Both the position numbers and the translations under genes were made by a program. A stretch of DNA of 64,000 bases from Cheiracanthium punctorium (Eukaryota; Arthropoda; Arachnida; Araneae; Cheiracanthiidae), in assembly GCA_038373885.1 (NCBI GenBank), contig JAWZYV010012260.1, positions 124,001 through 188,000 of the forward strand. Direction: 5' to 3'. The notes below the pieces were generated by a model that saw only the letters and a list, made by a program, of their open reading frames with translations, was not told where the DNA came from and did not search any database. Below are positions 1 to 11,300 of this stretch, piece by piece (the first letter of the stretch is position 1; every line of letters begins with the position of its first letter).

Positions 1-429
1 AAAAAAAAATGTATACAAACATTTCTAACTGTAAAGATTTTAAACTCCATTCATCAATTTTGTTTATTCTTTCTTATATATATGAACACTTTTAGGTAAA
101 AATCAAATAAAATACTAACCCGTTAAAGAAAAATAAAAGTATGTTATTTTGACTTTTATCGACTATATTGCTTTCCAGTTTTTGGCTTCTAGCCACCTGC
201 GAAAAGAAATCCTGGTTACGAACTGGTGTTACATAAACAAGTGGAAAACATTATTTAGTGAGGAGATTTCTAAAACATTAAATAACTAATTCGTGCCGAA
301 ATTTACATTACCGAAGTAAACTATTAATTTCTTTATTAAAACTCGCATCATTTTAAATTTTACTTTTCTCTCTGGAAGAAAAGTAACCCTATTGTTGATA
401 GTTTATATTAAAGTTATCTATAAGATTTT

Positions 430-535
430 GACGACGGTGAGTACAATCGGCGCGCCGGCCGGTGTAGAACACGGTGGCGGCGGCGTGGTACAAGTGTACG
501 GCGGCGACGGGGTAGCGCAGAGGCGAGACCTCTAA
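430..535. other. Short CpG-dense GC-rich patch
   Basis: About 105 bases packed with CGGCG and CGCCG in otherwise AT-rich DNA. A perfect donor-like GTGAGT sits at its left edge (near 437), and the minus strand stays open in two frames but matches no family I know. It could be a promoter-linked CpG patch or a 5' exon of the TRPM gene, or simply the GC-rich end of the adjoining repeat. Nothing is recognised in 1-429. Confidence 0.3.
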
Positions 536-905
536 CACTGACTTATTTATTTCACATACCTGTTTAATTTGGCATAAAATTGGTGTAACTCTACTTCATA
601 TTTGTCAATTTCACTCGATTCTGTATATTTTTTTGCTTGCAAAGCCCTGAATGATTTTATGCTGGCTAAAATTGCCAAACCTGGCAACGATTATGCTCAT
701 TCTTTCAATTTTTATTAATACCTTCTAAATTAATTCGAAATTTGAAATTTAAGTCAACGTATAGACTTCCACGGAATTTTTCGAATCCGTAGCCACCTTC
801 GTCGAAACTCACATCCCTACGGTTTCGGAGATAGCATGACAAGCTTTTGACAGCGGCGGCAGAGTTAGCAGGAGTAACTTTTTTCTTTAGAATAGAGAGA
901 AAAAT
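536..905 (+). repeat. Dispersed repeat family B, copy 1
   Basis: Similar over about 370 bases to the reverse complement of 58490-58862. Shared anchors include GGAATTTTTCGAATC, CAAGCTTTTGACAGC and TGGCATAAAA. It has no coding capacity and no tRNA promoter boxes that I can see. The class is unknown. Confidence 0.75.
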
Positions 906-3900
906 GTCTTATTTATATAACTTTTAAAACTAATTTATTTTCCTTTATTTTAGTCTTAGGAATCTTGTAAAATAAAGTAAAAAGTACCATCTGGAGCCCG
1001 GGTCGGCTGTATGAAAGCCAAGAATGCTAACTAGTGACGCGGGTAGTGACTCGAACTAGGGAACATATATAATGCTATACAATAAAAAAGAACATTTACC
1101 GAAATACAACTATGTCCCCTCTTTTTCTTTGTCTTACGTTAATTAGAGCAGATGACATCGTTGAGGAGGGTAAAAGACGTATTTAAGAGGGAGTGTCCAG
1201 GATTTTCTGAAATTTCAGTTTTTATTAACAAAATAATAATGATGAAGTCTTTTTGCAATCATGGTCCGTGTATGTTTCTTTCTCTCTTTTTTCTTCCCTC
1301 ACCCCGCCCTTTTTAGTCTTTTTAAATGTTTATAAAGAAACGAGTCAATAAAGGTAGTAAAACTGCCGTATAATGTTATCTTGCTTTTGTAATTTTCTAA
1401 TGTTGTCTGGTCTCTTTCTGCTTTAATTTCGTGTTTTCCTTAATATTTATAATTTTACTTCATTTCATTTTCCACCTCCCCTTTCTCTGTTTTTTATTCA
1501 CCCTGGCATTTTTTTTCTTACGCCTTCAGAATGTCAATTTTCTTGTTTTCTACCAATTTCCTTTTACTTATGTTTTCTGTTTGCTTTCTGCTTTGCTACA
1601 TATTCGTGAGAATTCTACTCCAAACCCCAGGTTTGAACTTGAACCTAAAATTTCAGCTAATTAACAAATTGGAGTCATCTGTTTTATTTTATTTTTTGAT
1701 TCATAGTATATACTTTTCAGATTTGCGAAAATTAACAATTGACAATTTAATAAAATTGATTTACTTCCTAAATGTTATGTTTATACATTTACAAAGTAAA
1801 GAAATTTTTAATTTTTACTTTTCAAATATTTTACTGTGTAATCGGATTAGGCTGTAAGATTCACTCCTCGCGTAAAGTACAACGCCAAAAGCAGTCAAAA
1901 TATTTGTCATTCCCTTTTTACTAGAGATAAAAAGAATACAAACTCACTATTGAACGTACACATCGATCTATTTATTGGATTACGTAAATATCCTCTAAAA
2001 CAGATTATAACATAATTATGTAGCAAGTTTAAGAAATTAAAGCAATGAATCAGTCAGTCTGTTTATCAGTCAGTTAAACAAATTAAAATTCCAAAATGAG
2101 CTTGAATCCATCTTATATACATTATGCAGCTTGGGAAAACTGTTTTTATCATAGCACAGAGCACGATATGCAAATTTACTTTCCTGACTAACGGGGAAAA
2201 GCAGATATACCCTGAAACTTCTAGTTTGATTTTGACATTCGGCCGTTGTATAAAAAAAATTAAAACTGCAATAAAGAAACCAAAACATTCTAACTTGACA
2301 TCAAATCTAAAATGGATGAGCAAAAATCAGGGGCAATTCATGCTCATTCTTTGAAACGAACACAAAAATTAGGTCACCGGAGAAGCAAAAGTGTTATCAA
2401 ATCGGGGTTCAACCTTATTACTTTAACCTCTATAAAATTTGTGGTCACAATGAGGTCTATTTCTCACTAAGGTCATAATACAAGCCCTGAATCCAGAGAA
2501 TTTTGGCGACTATTTTTCAGGGGATTGGAGTTTGTGTGGCGCGCTAAACTGTGTAGTCTCCTAGCAACGTAAGACCCCGGCTTTTGCTCATTACTGGGTC
2601 ACCTGAGATTTTCAAATTACGAAAACTTCCGGACCACATGCTACCAGCATGGTGCTGACTGTCGGCGACTCAAGTAGTGAACGTTTTCTCATGTCTTACA
2701 TGGAGCCTTTTCGGTAGTAAACAAGGTATGTAGTGCTTTAAGGAGAGTGTACGGAATATAAAACTCAACTCTTAGAAACTATGCATGGTGATTTTCAGGG
2801 TCACGTTTAATGATTTGTGTTTGTTTGCCGTTGCTTCGTTGCATGTACTGTAAAAATTATGTTTAAAAATTTGATTTATTAATAACATTGAAATGATCTT
2901 GGATAAGAGAGAGCTTGCGGTATCCGAAAAGTAACGGGTACATTACATAATTTCCAATGAATCGTTAAATAATTACAAGTAGTCTTCACTTTTAATGAAA
3001 AAAAAAGTGAAAATTATAAGTCACGCGTCAATTTCTCTAGTTTTCTTCCACCATTCGGTTTAATTATGAACTTACTTTGAAATTACTAAAATAAAATAAT
3101 GTTTACATAAAAAATGTTAAGTTTAAGTTGTTTTTATATTTAAACATGAATTAGTTTAAGCTTATCATAATCTGCATTTTGTTTTAAAGTCTGTGTCCAG
3201 TCAAAGGAATTGTGGCCTGTATAAACCATTTTATCTCTAGAGAAATTTATTCTTGTTAGTAGCATCACCGGTATGATATCTCCAAAAGCCTTTTAAAAAA
3301 AATATTTTTTAAAGTGTATGTTCAGTTTATAGATTAATTCTTTCATTCACCAAACAATCTTAAGGTGTACTTTTTTGGCTGTTGTTGTTCACTGAAGAAA
3401 TGGCATCTTAAATTGTACAAATACCAACCAGTGTACTATGTACAGATTTATTTAGATTTTTTTTTACGGTGCCTTGAATAAACAAGTTTTATAGTATTAA
3501 TCACCATTATTAAAAATGTAAAAACAATGTGTACTAAATAGTTTCATTTTTGTATTTTATTAGTAAAGTTAAATATATCTTAAAAATACTTTGGCGAAAA
3601 TAGACATTATTTAAGGGGGAAAAAATCCCCACAATTTCTGAAAGTAATACTACTTTTTGCCACGATTCGCAGTTTGGAAAACATTTTGAGAGGGAAGAAG
3701 TTTTGTTATGCCACTGATAAGTGTTGTTGTGGTTTTCATTAGTTTAGTGGATGGAAACATGGCTATTTGACTATGAAATAGCTTTTAAATTAATTGGAAA
3801 ACAATAATATGACAACCGGAAATTTTCGTTTCCCTATTCCCTGTATAACCAGAATTCCACGCCTGCTCGAAATCCTTTATAGAGGAATAAGTAAATACAG

Positions 3901-3975
3901 GAAAAGAATATTTCTTAGAGACAAGCCTGTACTGAGAAGAATTAACCATCTGTTAACAACTACTCCACTAATTTA
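906..3975. other. No gene seen
   Basis: AT-rich sequence with only short chance ORFs (for example 1431-1664 on +, of low-complexity Phe/Leu composition). I found no exon, RNA or bounded repeat. Confidence 0.6.
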
Positions 3976-3981
3976 GAGACG

Positions 3982-4143
3982 CAGAGCTGCCAAGTCCCCG
4001 GATTTTTCCGGGAGATTTCCCACCACAATTTTTAGACAGTTTTATTTTGCATTAAATATTTGGACTTATTTTAAGCATGAATTTGTAAGTAAAAATTAGT
4101 GGTGGGAAATCTCCCGAAAAAAGCCGGAGACTTGGCAGCTCTG
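3982..4143. mobile_element. Foldback MITE with 6-bp target duplication
   Basis: 162 bases whose ends are long inverted repeats of about 45 bases (termini CAGAGCTGCCAAGTC), with a short AT spacer. Flanked by GAGACG on both sides (3976-3981 and 4144-4149). No coding sequence. The CAG terminus suggests a hAT-like relative, but the duplication is 6 rather than 8 bases. Confidence 0.8.
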
Positions 4144-4149
4144 GAGACG

Positions 4150-5429
4150 TTATATAAAATTACACTTAAAAAGATGAACAGTATTAAGATGATGGTGGAG
4201 GATGAGGTCAGAAAAATGAAAGACGTATTGCAGAGTTGTCTTGAAAACTAAGCAAATAATTTGTATTCGATGAAACAAAGAAACTGAAAAATTACCTTAC
4301 CTCCATACATATTAGATATGCTATTTTTATTTTTGTTATTTGAAATATCCTTGAGCAGTAAAAGTACGGCGTATAGGAATTTCACTATGTTTACGATTTT
4401 TTTTTTTTTTTTTTTTTTGTATTGATGTGTGCCTGAGTAAAAAGAAAATGGGGATGGTAGTAATTATCAATAATTGCTATTAGTAGAGAGGGGCACGTTT
4501 TCCAACGTTTATTAATTTAATTTATGCTTTTTTAAAATCAATATTGAGGTAAAGAGGATATCTTTGTACTTCGTATACCTTTATCTGCAAATTAGTGCAG
4601 TTATTTTTTTAAACATAATTTTCGACAGCAAATGGGTGAGTCTGATAATTTTAATTTGGAAAATTTGAACCGTGTGCTTGGCAAGTTTTCCAACAGTACT
4701 TTAATTGGTAAATAAGACAAAATAAAACAGGTAATAAATCTTGCTTGTTACTTAATATGTAGTTTTATTGTAAACTAAAAAGGCATAATAATAATAATAA
4801 TAATAATAATAGAGTAAGTAATTCGATACATAAAACATATACCTCTTACTTATTTTACAAAACTGCCACTTAGCAATTTTATAAAGCCAGTTTTTTTCCC
4901 AAGAAAAGTCGTCGTTGTCTGAATCACAGTAAACGCAAAATTAAAGAATGTAACATTTCCTTTGGTTCAGTCTTCGTACATTTTCCAACGATATATGCTC
5001 TGGAATACGTGCCTTCTATGCTGTAGGAAAACCTTCCTCTTCGACATAGTGAAACTTTGAAACTACCTCCACGACTACCGTGTAAGTTATTTGCAAAACA
5101 AACGCATAGATGTGTGTAGAAAGAAACCCCCTTTTAGTGCACGCTGTGCAAACCAGTAAGTTAAAACTAGTACTTTTTTAAAAGTTTGTATAAAAACCTT
5201 ACAGTTTGCTCACAAAAAATACAGTTTGAAAAAATTAAAGAAAACAGCTCTTCCGACGATGTGACAGCAGCTACTGAACTAAAACTTTCGTAGATGATGT
5301 GCTCTGTGTTGCTAGTTCAGCCAGTTTGCTTGGCATTTATACATTCAGCGCCTCGTTTCAAAACTAAAAAGCGAGTTGGAAATTGGCCACCATGGAAAGT
5401 GTTCCCTGGTGTCCCCTGCTGTAAGGTTA
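4150..5429. repeat. Non-coding stretch with poly(T) and (AAT)n
   Basis: Contains a T-run near 4399-4420 and an ATA/AAT trinucleotide microsatellite near 4787-4811. No gene or bounded mobile element recognised. Confidence 0.6.
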
Positions 5430-5600
5430 TTCGGTACTAAAGTATTATGCCGGCGATCCGCTAAGACGAGAAATTTCTCACCAAGATAAATGCCGGACAC
5501 ATGAAATTATTGATGGTTTGGAATACGATTGGCAACAGTGTAGCAGCATTTTGACGAAAAAATAGTTTAGCGGGAATGACCGACGGGATAATACGAAAGT
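5430..5600 (+). repeat. Dispersed repeat family C, copy 1
   Basis: Aligns in the same orientation with 63196-63372. Shared blocks are TTCGGTACT, AGATAAATGCCGGACA, GGAATACGATTGGCAA and AAAATAGTTT. It has no ORF and no pol III boxes. The element class is not identifiable from two copies. Confidence 0.7.
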
Positions 5601-7287
5601 ACCGGTTATTCCCCATTCTCCAAGTAGTATAGAATGCTCAAGAATTTCTGTAAGCATTTAAGTCTGTAGTTTCCCGTTGGTAAAAAAGTGGACTCTGGTT
5701 GCAGTGCAATGGTTTGATTTCGTGTTGATCAGTGGAAGCCGTGAATATGAAGGGAATGTGCTTGTTAAATTTAAGAATCCGAAAAATTTCTTGGCGTTCA
5801 TTAGTATCTCCTTGGGACGCTCTTACCTGTTATAGCTTTTATTTTGTTCACACCCATTAAATTTTAATAACAACAATATTGTTGTCTTTTTTTTCTTATT
5901 TATTTCTAAGCATACTTCTTTACGTGATATGTATTTCTTTATTTTTGTACTGAATACAATATTTTGGGTCGGGTTCAAGAAATTTTTTTATCTTCTACGT
6001 CTAGAGGTACACCTTACTCTTTGCTATGATTTACAGTTTATTTTTGCCTGTATGAGATATATTTTTACTTCTTAACTTTTATTATCCTTTTTTAAGCTAA
6101 ATTACCCGGTTTTCATGCATTTTCCCAAAATAAGTTCTCGGTATTGTCAAAGTAGAAAAAATAGTAAATATATTTTTCTGTTCTTACTATTAAGATAATT
6201 TTTTCAATAAACAAAAACTAAGGAAGATAACTAATTAGCAATGTTCTCAAAATGCCATGTAATTTATGCTTCCATGAATAATCTTTAAATAAATATAAAT
6301 AATAATAATAATGAAAATAATATTGAATGTGACACTGAAAGATTTACATTATCTACTTGGAGATTTCAAAATAATTGTTACTAAGTGAAACGAGTAAAAG
6401 CGAAATACAATCCCGTTAAAGAAAAAAATAAATAAACATTTATGCTTTACAGAATTTCTAAAAATAAAAAAAGACCTAAATTTATGTAATCTTTATGTTT
6501 AAAAAAAATGTAAGAAAATGTAAACAACGGGCATTTTGTAACGAATATATGCATAAAAGCTATCGACATTTTTTAATTGCAAGAAAATGATTTTTCTTTT
6601 GTGTTTGTGAACATTCTCTTATTTGAGTTTTTATTTTTATTTATTTATTTATTAGGTTTTCACATTTTTTTTTCTAAAACAAATAAAAGAAAATGTTTCT
6701 GCTCTCTTAATTAAGAAACCCATCCTTAAAGATAACTTTTTAGAAATTTTTAAAATATGCTAGCTTATAGGAAATTTACTGAAAAACATGAATAACTGCA
6801 CTGATATTTCTTTACAAATTTTTGTTGGCTTCATATATAATAATATCTATTCGTAAAGTTCAATCTTTAATGCTACAGTGTGTCCAGAACCTAGGATCTT
6901 TGTAAGAACGATATTGTAAAATGAATAATTTTTTTATTTGTATTATATAACTTCATGCGAAATGAACTGTTTCGGTATTTGCATTTTAAAAATCGCCTTT
7001 CTTCTTTTTATTTTATTTTCATTCCTTTTTCCTTGTTTTTATCATCATGTATCATTTTGTGAGGAATGATTTTAATAAAAACTTTTTGGCAGATCGAAGA
7101 CATTCTTTACAAAATTTATCATGGATATATATTTTTACATATTTTCAGAAAAGGAAAGTTTCAGAGAAAAAAAATCACTGATGTCCCTCTCTGACAAGAA
7201 GGCTTAAAATACTCTGAGGATGTGGTAAGATACTTTTCAAAATCGTTAGTTATAAAATTTTTCTAGAAATGGTGTTTAATGGGTGAA

Positions 7288-7329
<42 letters not shown>

Positions 7330-8246
7330 CTTAATTTTAATGCCGGACAGTTTAATACTTAATATTTGTAGTTAACGAAAGCTAACGAGGGCTATCTGCT
7401 TCAATGTTTAGGAGAGCTTTTTACGTGGTACTAACGCGTATTCACATTACATCTGGAGAAAATCGCTCAAAACTCCAAACCAGTAGAGTGTATTTTGATT
7501 AAAACTCTAGACATCTTAATCGACAGCCCTGATCGATCGTCCAGAACCCTGAAACTGTAAACCTTAGCCATCTCCCAATGTTAAGTGTTTTATCCATTCG
7601 GTCGTTGGTAGGCATTGGGGCAGCTTAAAGGAACATCTTAAGAAATATTGCACTTTGCTGCTGAACTATTTTCTTTTGGAATAATCTTTTTGAATGGCTA
7701 ACTTTTTTACATTAGTAAATTTCATCTTCAGCTTACTGTTAAATTTAAGTTGATGATAAATTATAAAATCTAAAATTAACCAGGTAACATTTTTTAAATT
7801 AATATGAGAACTAATGAAACGTTGGAATAAATAATTGGTGCACTGGTTCCTGACCGCAATTTAATTTACACCTGTTGATACCTTCGGGCATAGATCCTCT
7901 TTTTTTAATCTTAATCTATTCATTTTTATTTGTAATATTATACGATTCAGTTTTAAATCTACACACACAGACACGCGCATGCACATAGAAACTCTAATAA
8001 ATAAATTTATAATTTTATAAAATAGGAATTAATAATTCATAATTAATAGATAAAAAATGTATAAAATAATAAGAGACGATATCTTAGACCAGCATTCTGT
8101 TTAGTATCATAAAGTATGTAGTTTGTTACCTTCTTAACCCTGTGGATGCCATACTTGAGCCTAAACAAATCTTAATTTTTTCATTATGTTTTTCCCAAAA
8201 CATCTGAATGTGTATCTTTAATGTTAACAATCGTTTGCTCTTTCAG
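5601..8246. other. Non-coding AT-rich stretch with (AT)n
   Basis: Contains an AT dinucleotide microsatellite at 7291-7326 and AAT-rich runs near 6296. No coding exon with usable splice sites was recognised, although the missing upstream TRPM coding exon could be hidden here or before the window. Confidence 0.5.
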
Positions 8247-8358
8247 CGACTGCTTGTGCTTTGGCAGCGGAAACAAATGCGATGGAGAAAGCAGAGCAAC
8301 TTCGTCTCTGGATCCGGAAATGCACTGGAAACTGGGACGTTATTCCTCTATGACCGAA
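8247..8358 (+). CDS. TRPM: TRPM exon 1 (first seen), residues 1-37
   Basis: Preceded by a pyrimidine-rich acceptor ending TTTCAG and followed by donor GTAAGA. It encodes a Cys/Gly-rich stretch starting DCLCFGSGNKC and ending GRYSSMTE. It ends on a complete codon, as exon 2 requires, and it begins with the last base of a codon. The similarity to the divergent TRPM2 N-terminus is faint, so this is the least certain exon; splice sites and phase are the main support. Confidence 0.5.
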
Positions 8359-11300
8359 GTAAGAATATTCACAATAGAAAGTTACAGCTTTTATACCGAA
8401 AGTTCATAAAATCGATTTTCAACTCAAGGGAAGTTGTATTTTCCCAAAATCGATAATCAACGATAAAAACGATTAAGTATAAATTTGACACACACACAAC
8501 AAAAAACGTACGAGATCTGTTTTGTGTACTATTCTTTTATATTACATTTTTTTACCTATTTAATAACTTCTAATAAGTAGTAATAATATTTTTATTAAAT
8601 AAACTGATTCATCTGCTTTACTGAATACGCTACCTAAAAAAAAAAAAAAAAAAAAAACCACTCAGTCGTAGGACTGCACGTCAGAAGTGAAAACTTCTTC
8701 TCAAGCTTACTAAAATTTATATGCAGTTAACCAGGTGGTTACCTATGCAGTTAAACAGGTTTTCACACATTATTGTACTTTTATTAAAGGAAATAAGCAT
8801 TTATGAACGTTTATTCACATTTTTATACATTTGAAATTCTTTGTAAAAAAAAAAAAAATGTTATTTTAAGGCTGTAAGGTTATCTATCGCACATTTATTT
8901 ATGATACTCTCACAATTTCACATATTTTTGTACGTTTGTACACATTTTTACGCAATTTTCACTGGGTTAGCATTGGAAATTTTTGATATTTTAATTTGAT
9001 TACATTTCAAATTTCGGGCTCGATTTGCGTGCATATTTAAAATTTAAAAAGAGAGGGGGCTTGCGCGCACAGGTCGTAACGTGACACGGCTGTTATATGC
9101 GTACGGTATATACCAGCGATACACATTTTTCTCCACGTGTTGGATTTTGCTCAATTTAATTAATAATTATATACGTGAATTTATTAATTATCAATAACTA
9201 TGTACTTACGTTGTAACCCATACAGCACACACAAGTTTTCTGAACGTCTATAATCGTTCAGAAAACGTTTTCTGAACGTTAATTGACGTTCAGAGAACCT
9301 ATGCGTGCTTTCTGGGAATGAATAGTAATCCTATTTATTTGTAATGAATGATGAATTTATAATTTAGATTCAAATGCACTATAGTATAACACTTATAATT
9401 CAAATAATGTACAGTATATAATTATTAACACTCTCCACATTATCAAATTAACTATATATTGCACAATAACTATAGCTATCCAAATTAAGTGCAGTTTTTT
9501 AAATAAATAATCGAAAATTATGGCACCTTTCCAGCTAGAAAAAGTCTGCATTTTTACTGCAAAAACATGTAGATTGTACACAATTTGTACATAAAATGTG
9601 GATATTTTTGAATATTTGAAAGTATACACCTGTTGCGCAAATTGTATGCAGTTTTCATGCATACTAAAACAAAACTTTACGCATTTTGAAACGATTTTCA
9701 GAAAAATCTCAAAATCTAATCAAAAAGTTTTTAAAATCTGACGCCTATAGCTTAAGTTAAATGATCAATTATCATGTCACTAAAAATTATCTTTCTCTTT
9801 AGTTGCTGTTACGTCATGTGCGCAAAAACATTTATGCAGTTTGAAACAACTTTCGGAAAATCTCAAAATCTAATGATTTTTTTTTAATTCGGCGCTTATA
9901 GTTTAAGTTGAGTAAGCACCTATCATATCACTAAATTATATTTCATTCGCTTCAGTCAGTTTTACGTCATGTGCATAGTGAAAAAAGCGTCACCGACAGA
10001 ACGACAGACAAACTTTTATACGGTCGTACTGGGTTGCCAAATGCTTAAAACGGATAGAAATAGCAAACATTTTTAATACCAAGTAGTGTATAGACAAAGT
10101 ATAATTTTATTTACTTAGATACATAAAAGTTTCCATTCCGAAACTGAACAAAAATCACTTCAAACTTTAGTCATTTCATCCCTAATTGAACCCGTCTGGT
10201 GATTAGAACGCTCGCCTATCACGCCTTTGGTTCGATACCAGTCGCGGTAACTAGAAGGACGCAATTAAAAGTAACTTGAAGTTCTTACGTATAATAACAC
10301 GTGACAGCACTAAAATTCAAAGAAAGGAGGAAGAAATCTCGGCAGGAGACGACGTAGCTAAAACGTTCACAAACCATTTTCCCCCCATATGTATCTGAGC
10401 GTGACGGTCACGTTGAAGCGTGATGGTCACGCGAATTCAGTGATTTTTCTCCATCCCCAAAGTATCCAACGTACCTAAAGAAGTTTTCAGTTCAAAAATT
10501 AATGAAAAGTGCATGAATCATAATACACAAATCAAATATCGTAATTATGCATAGAAGAGTGGCAGACGCGTAGCCAGAAAATTATTTAAGGGGGTGGGGG
10601 GGTACCAGTGACAGGAAAATCAGAATTTCTCAAAAAAGAGGTTGACATTCCGGCCTTCTTGATAGTAATTGAGGTAGAGGTTTCAATAACAGGTCAAACG
10701 TGAGTGCAAGATGCTTTCAATGTTTTGAAGAATATAGAAATTTCGAAGGGACCCAATCCCCTTCCGTCATGTTTTGCACTAATGTATAGCTAATAATGAA
10801 GACGAATATCACAATACCCCTAAACCTTTTTCTTTCCTCATAGTTCATTCTATGTGAAAATACTACTTTCTGCGTCCCTGTAGAAAAAGCTGTAGATGCT
10901 GTGGTTCAGCACATTTCTATAGTCAATATTGGCAGTCTAAACGTATTCACGGAAGTCAAAATACGGGCAATCAAGAAGTACAGACAAAAAACTAAGAAAG
11001 AAAAAAAATACTATTTTCAGTTGAATTGAAAGTGTTAATAAATTACATTAGTCTTTTTTTGTTTGGAACAATAACGTCAAACAAATAAAGACTAACACAT
11101 AAAGGAAAACACATTTCAAGAGTAAGTTTAAGAAGAAGAGTATAGAGTAAGTTTAAGAAAATATCTGAATTAATTCTAGAGTTTATTACACTCTATAATA
11201 CAATTTCTCAAAATTATATTATGGTTGAATATGTTGTTGTTGTTGTTTCGGATGTCCTCTGGCAACCACAGAGGTGCCAGATCCTCTATAAGGGACAGCG

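Noticed and set aside
1431..1857. Hydrophobic ORFs of 77 and 108 codons
   Set aside because: T-rich low-complexity DNA gives Phe/Leu-rich frames by chance; no splice context or homology.
9676..9990. CRISPR-like or satellite array
   Set aside because: Only two diverged long units with no regular spacers; eukaryotic context.
10200..10262. Possible functional tRNA gene
   Set aside because: Box-like sequences only; no complete cloverleaf or acceptor stem pairing, and the surrounding decay fits a SINE.
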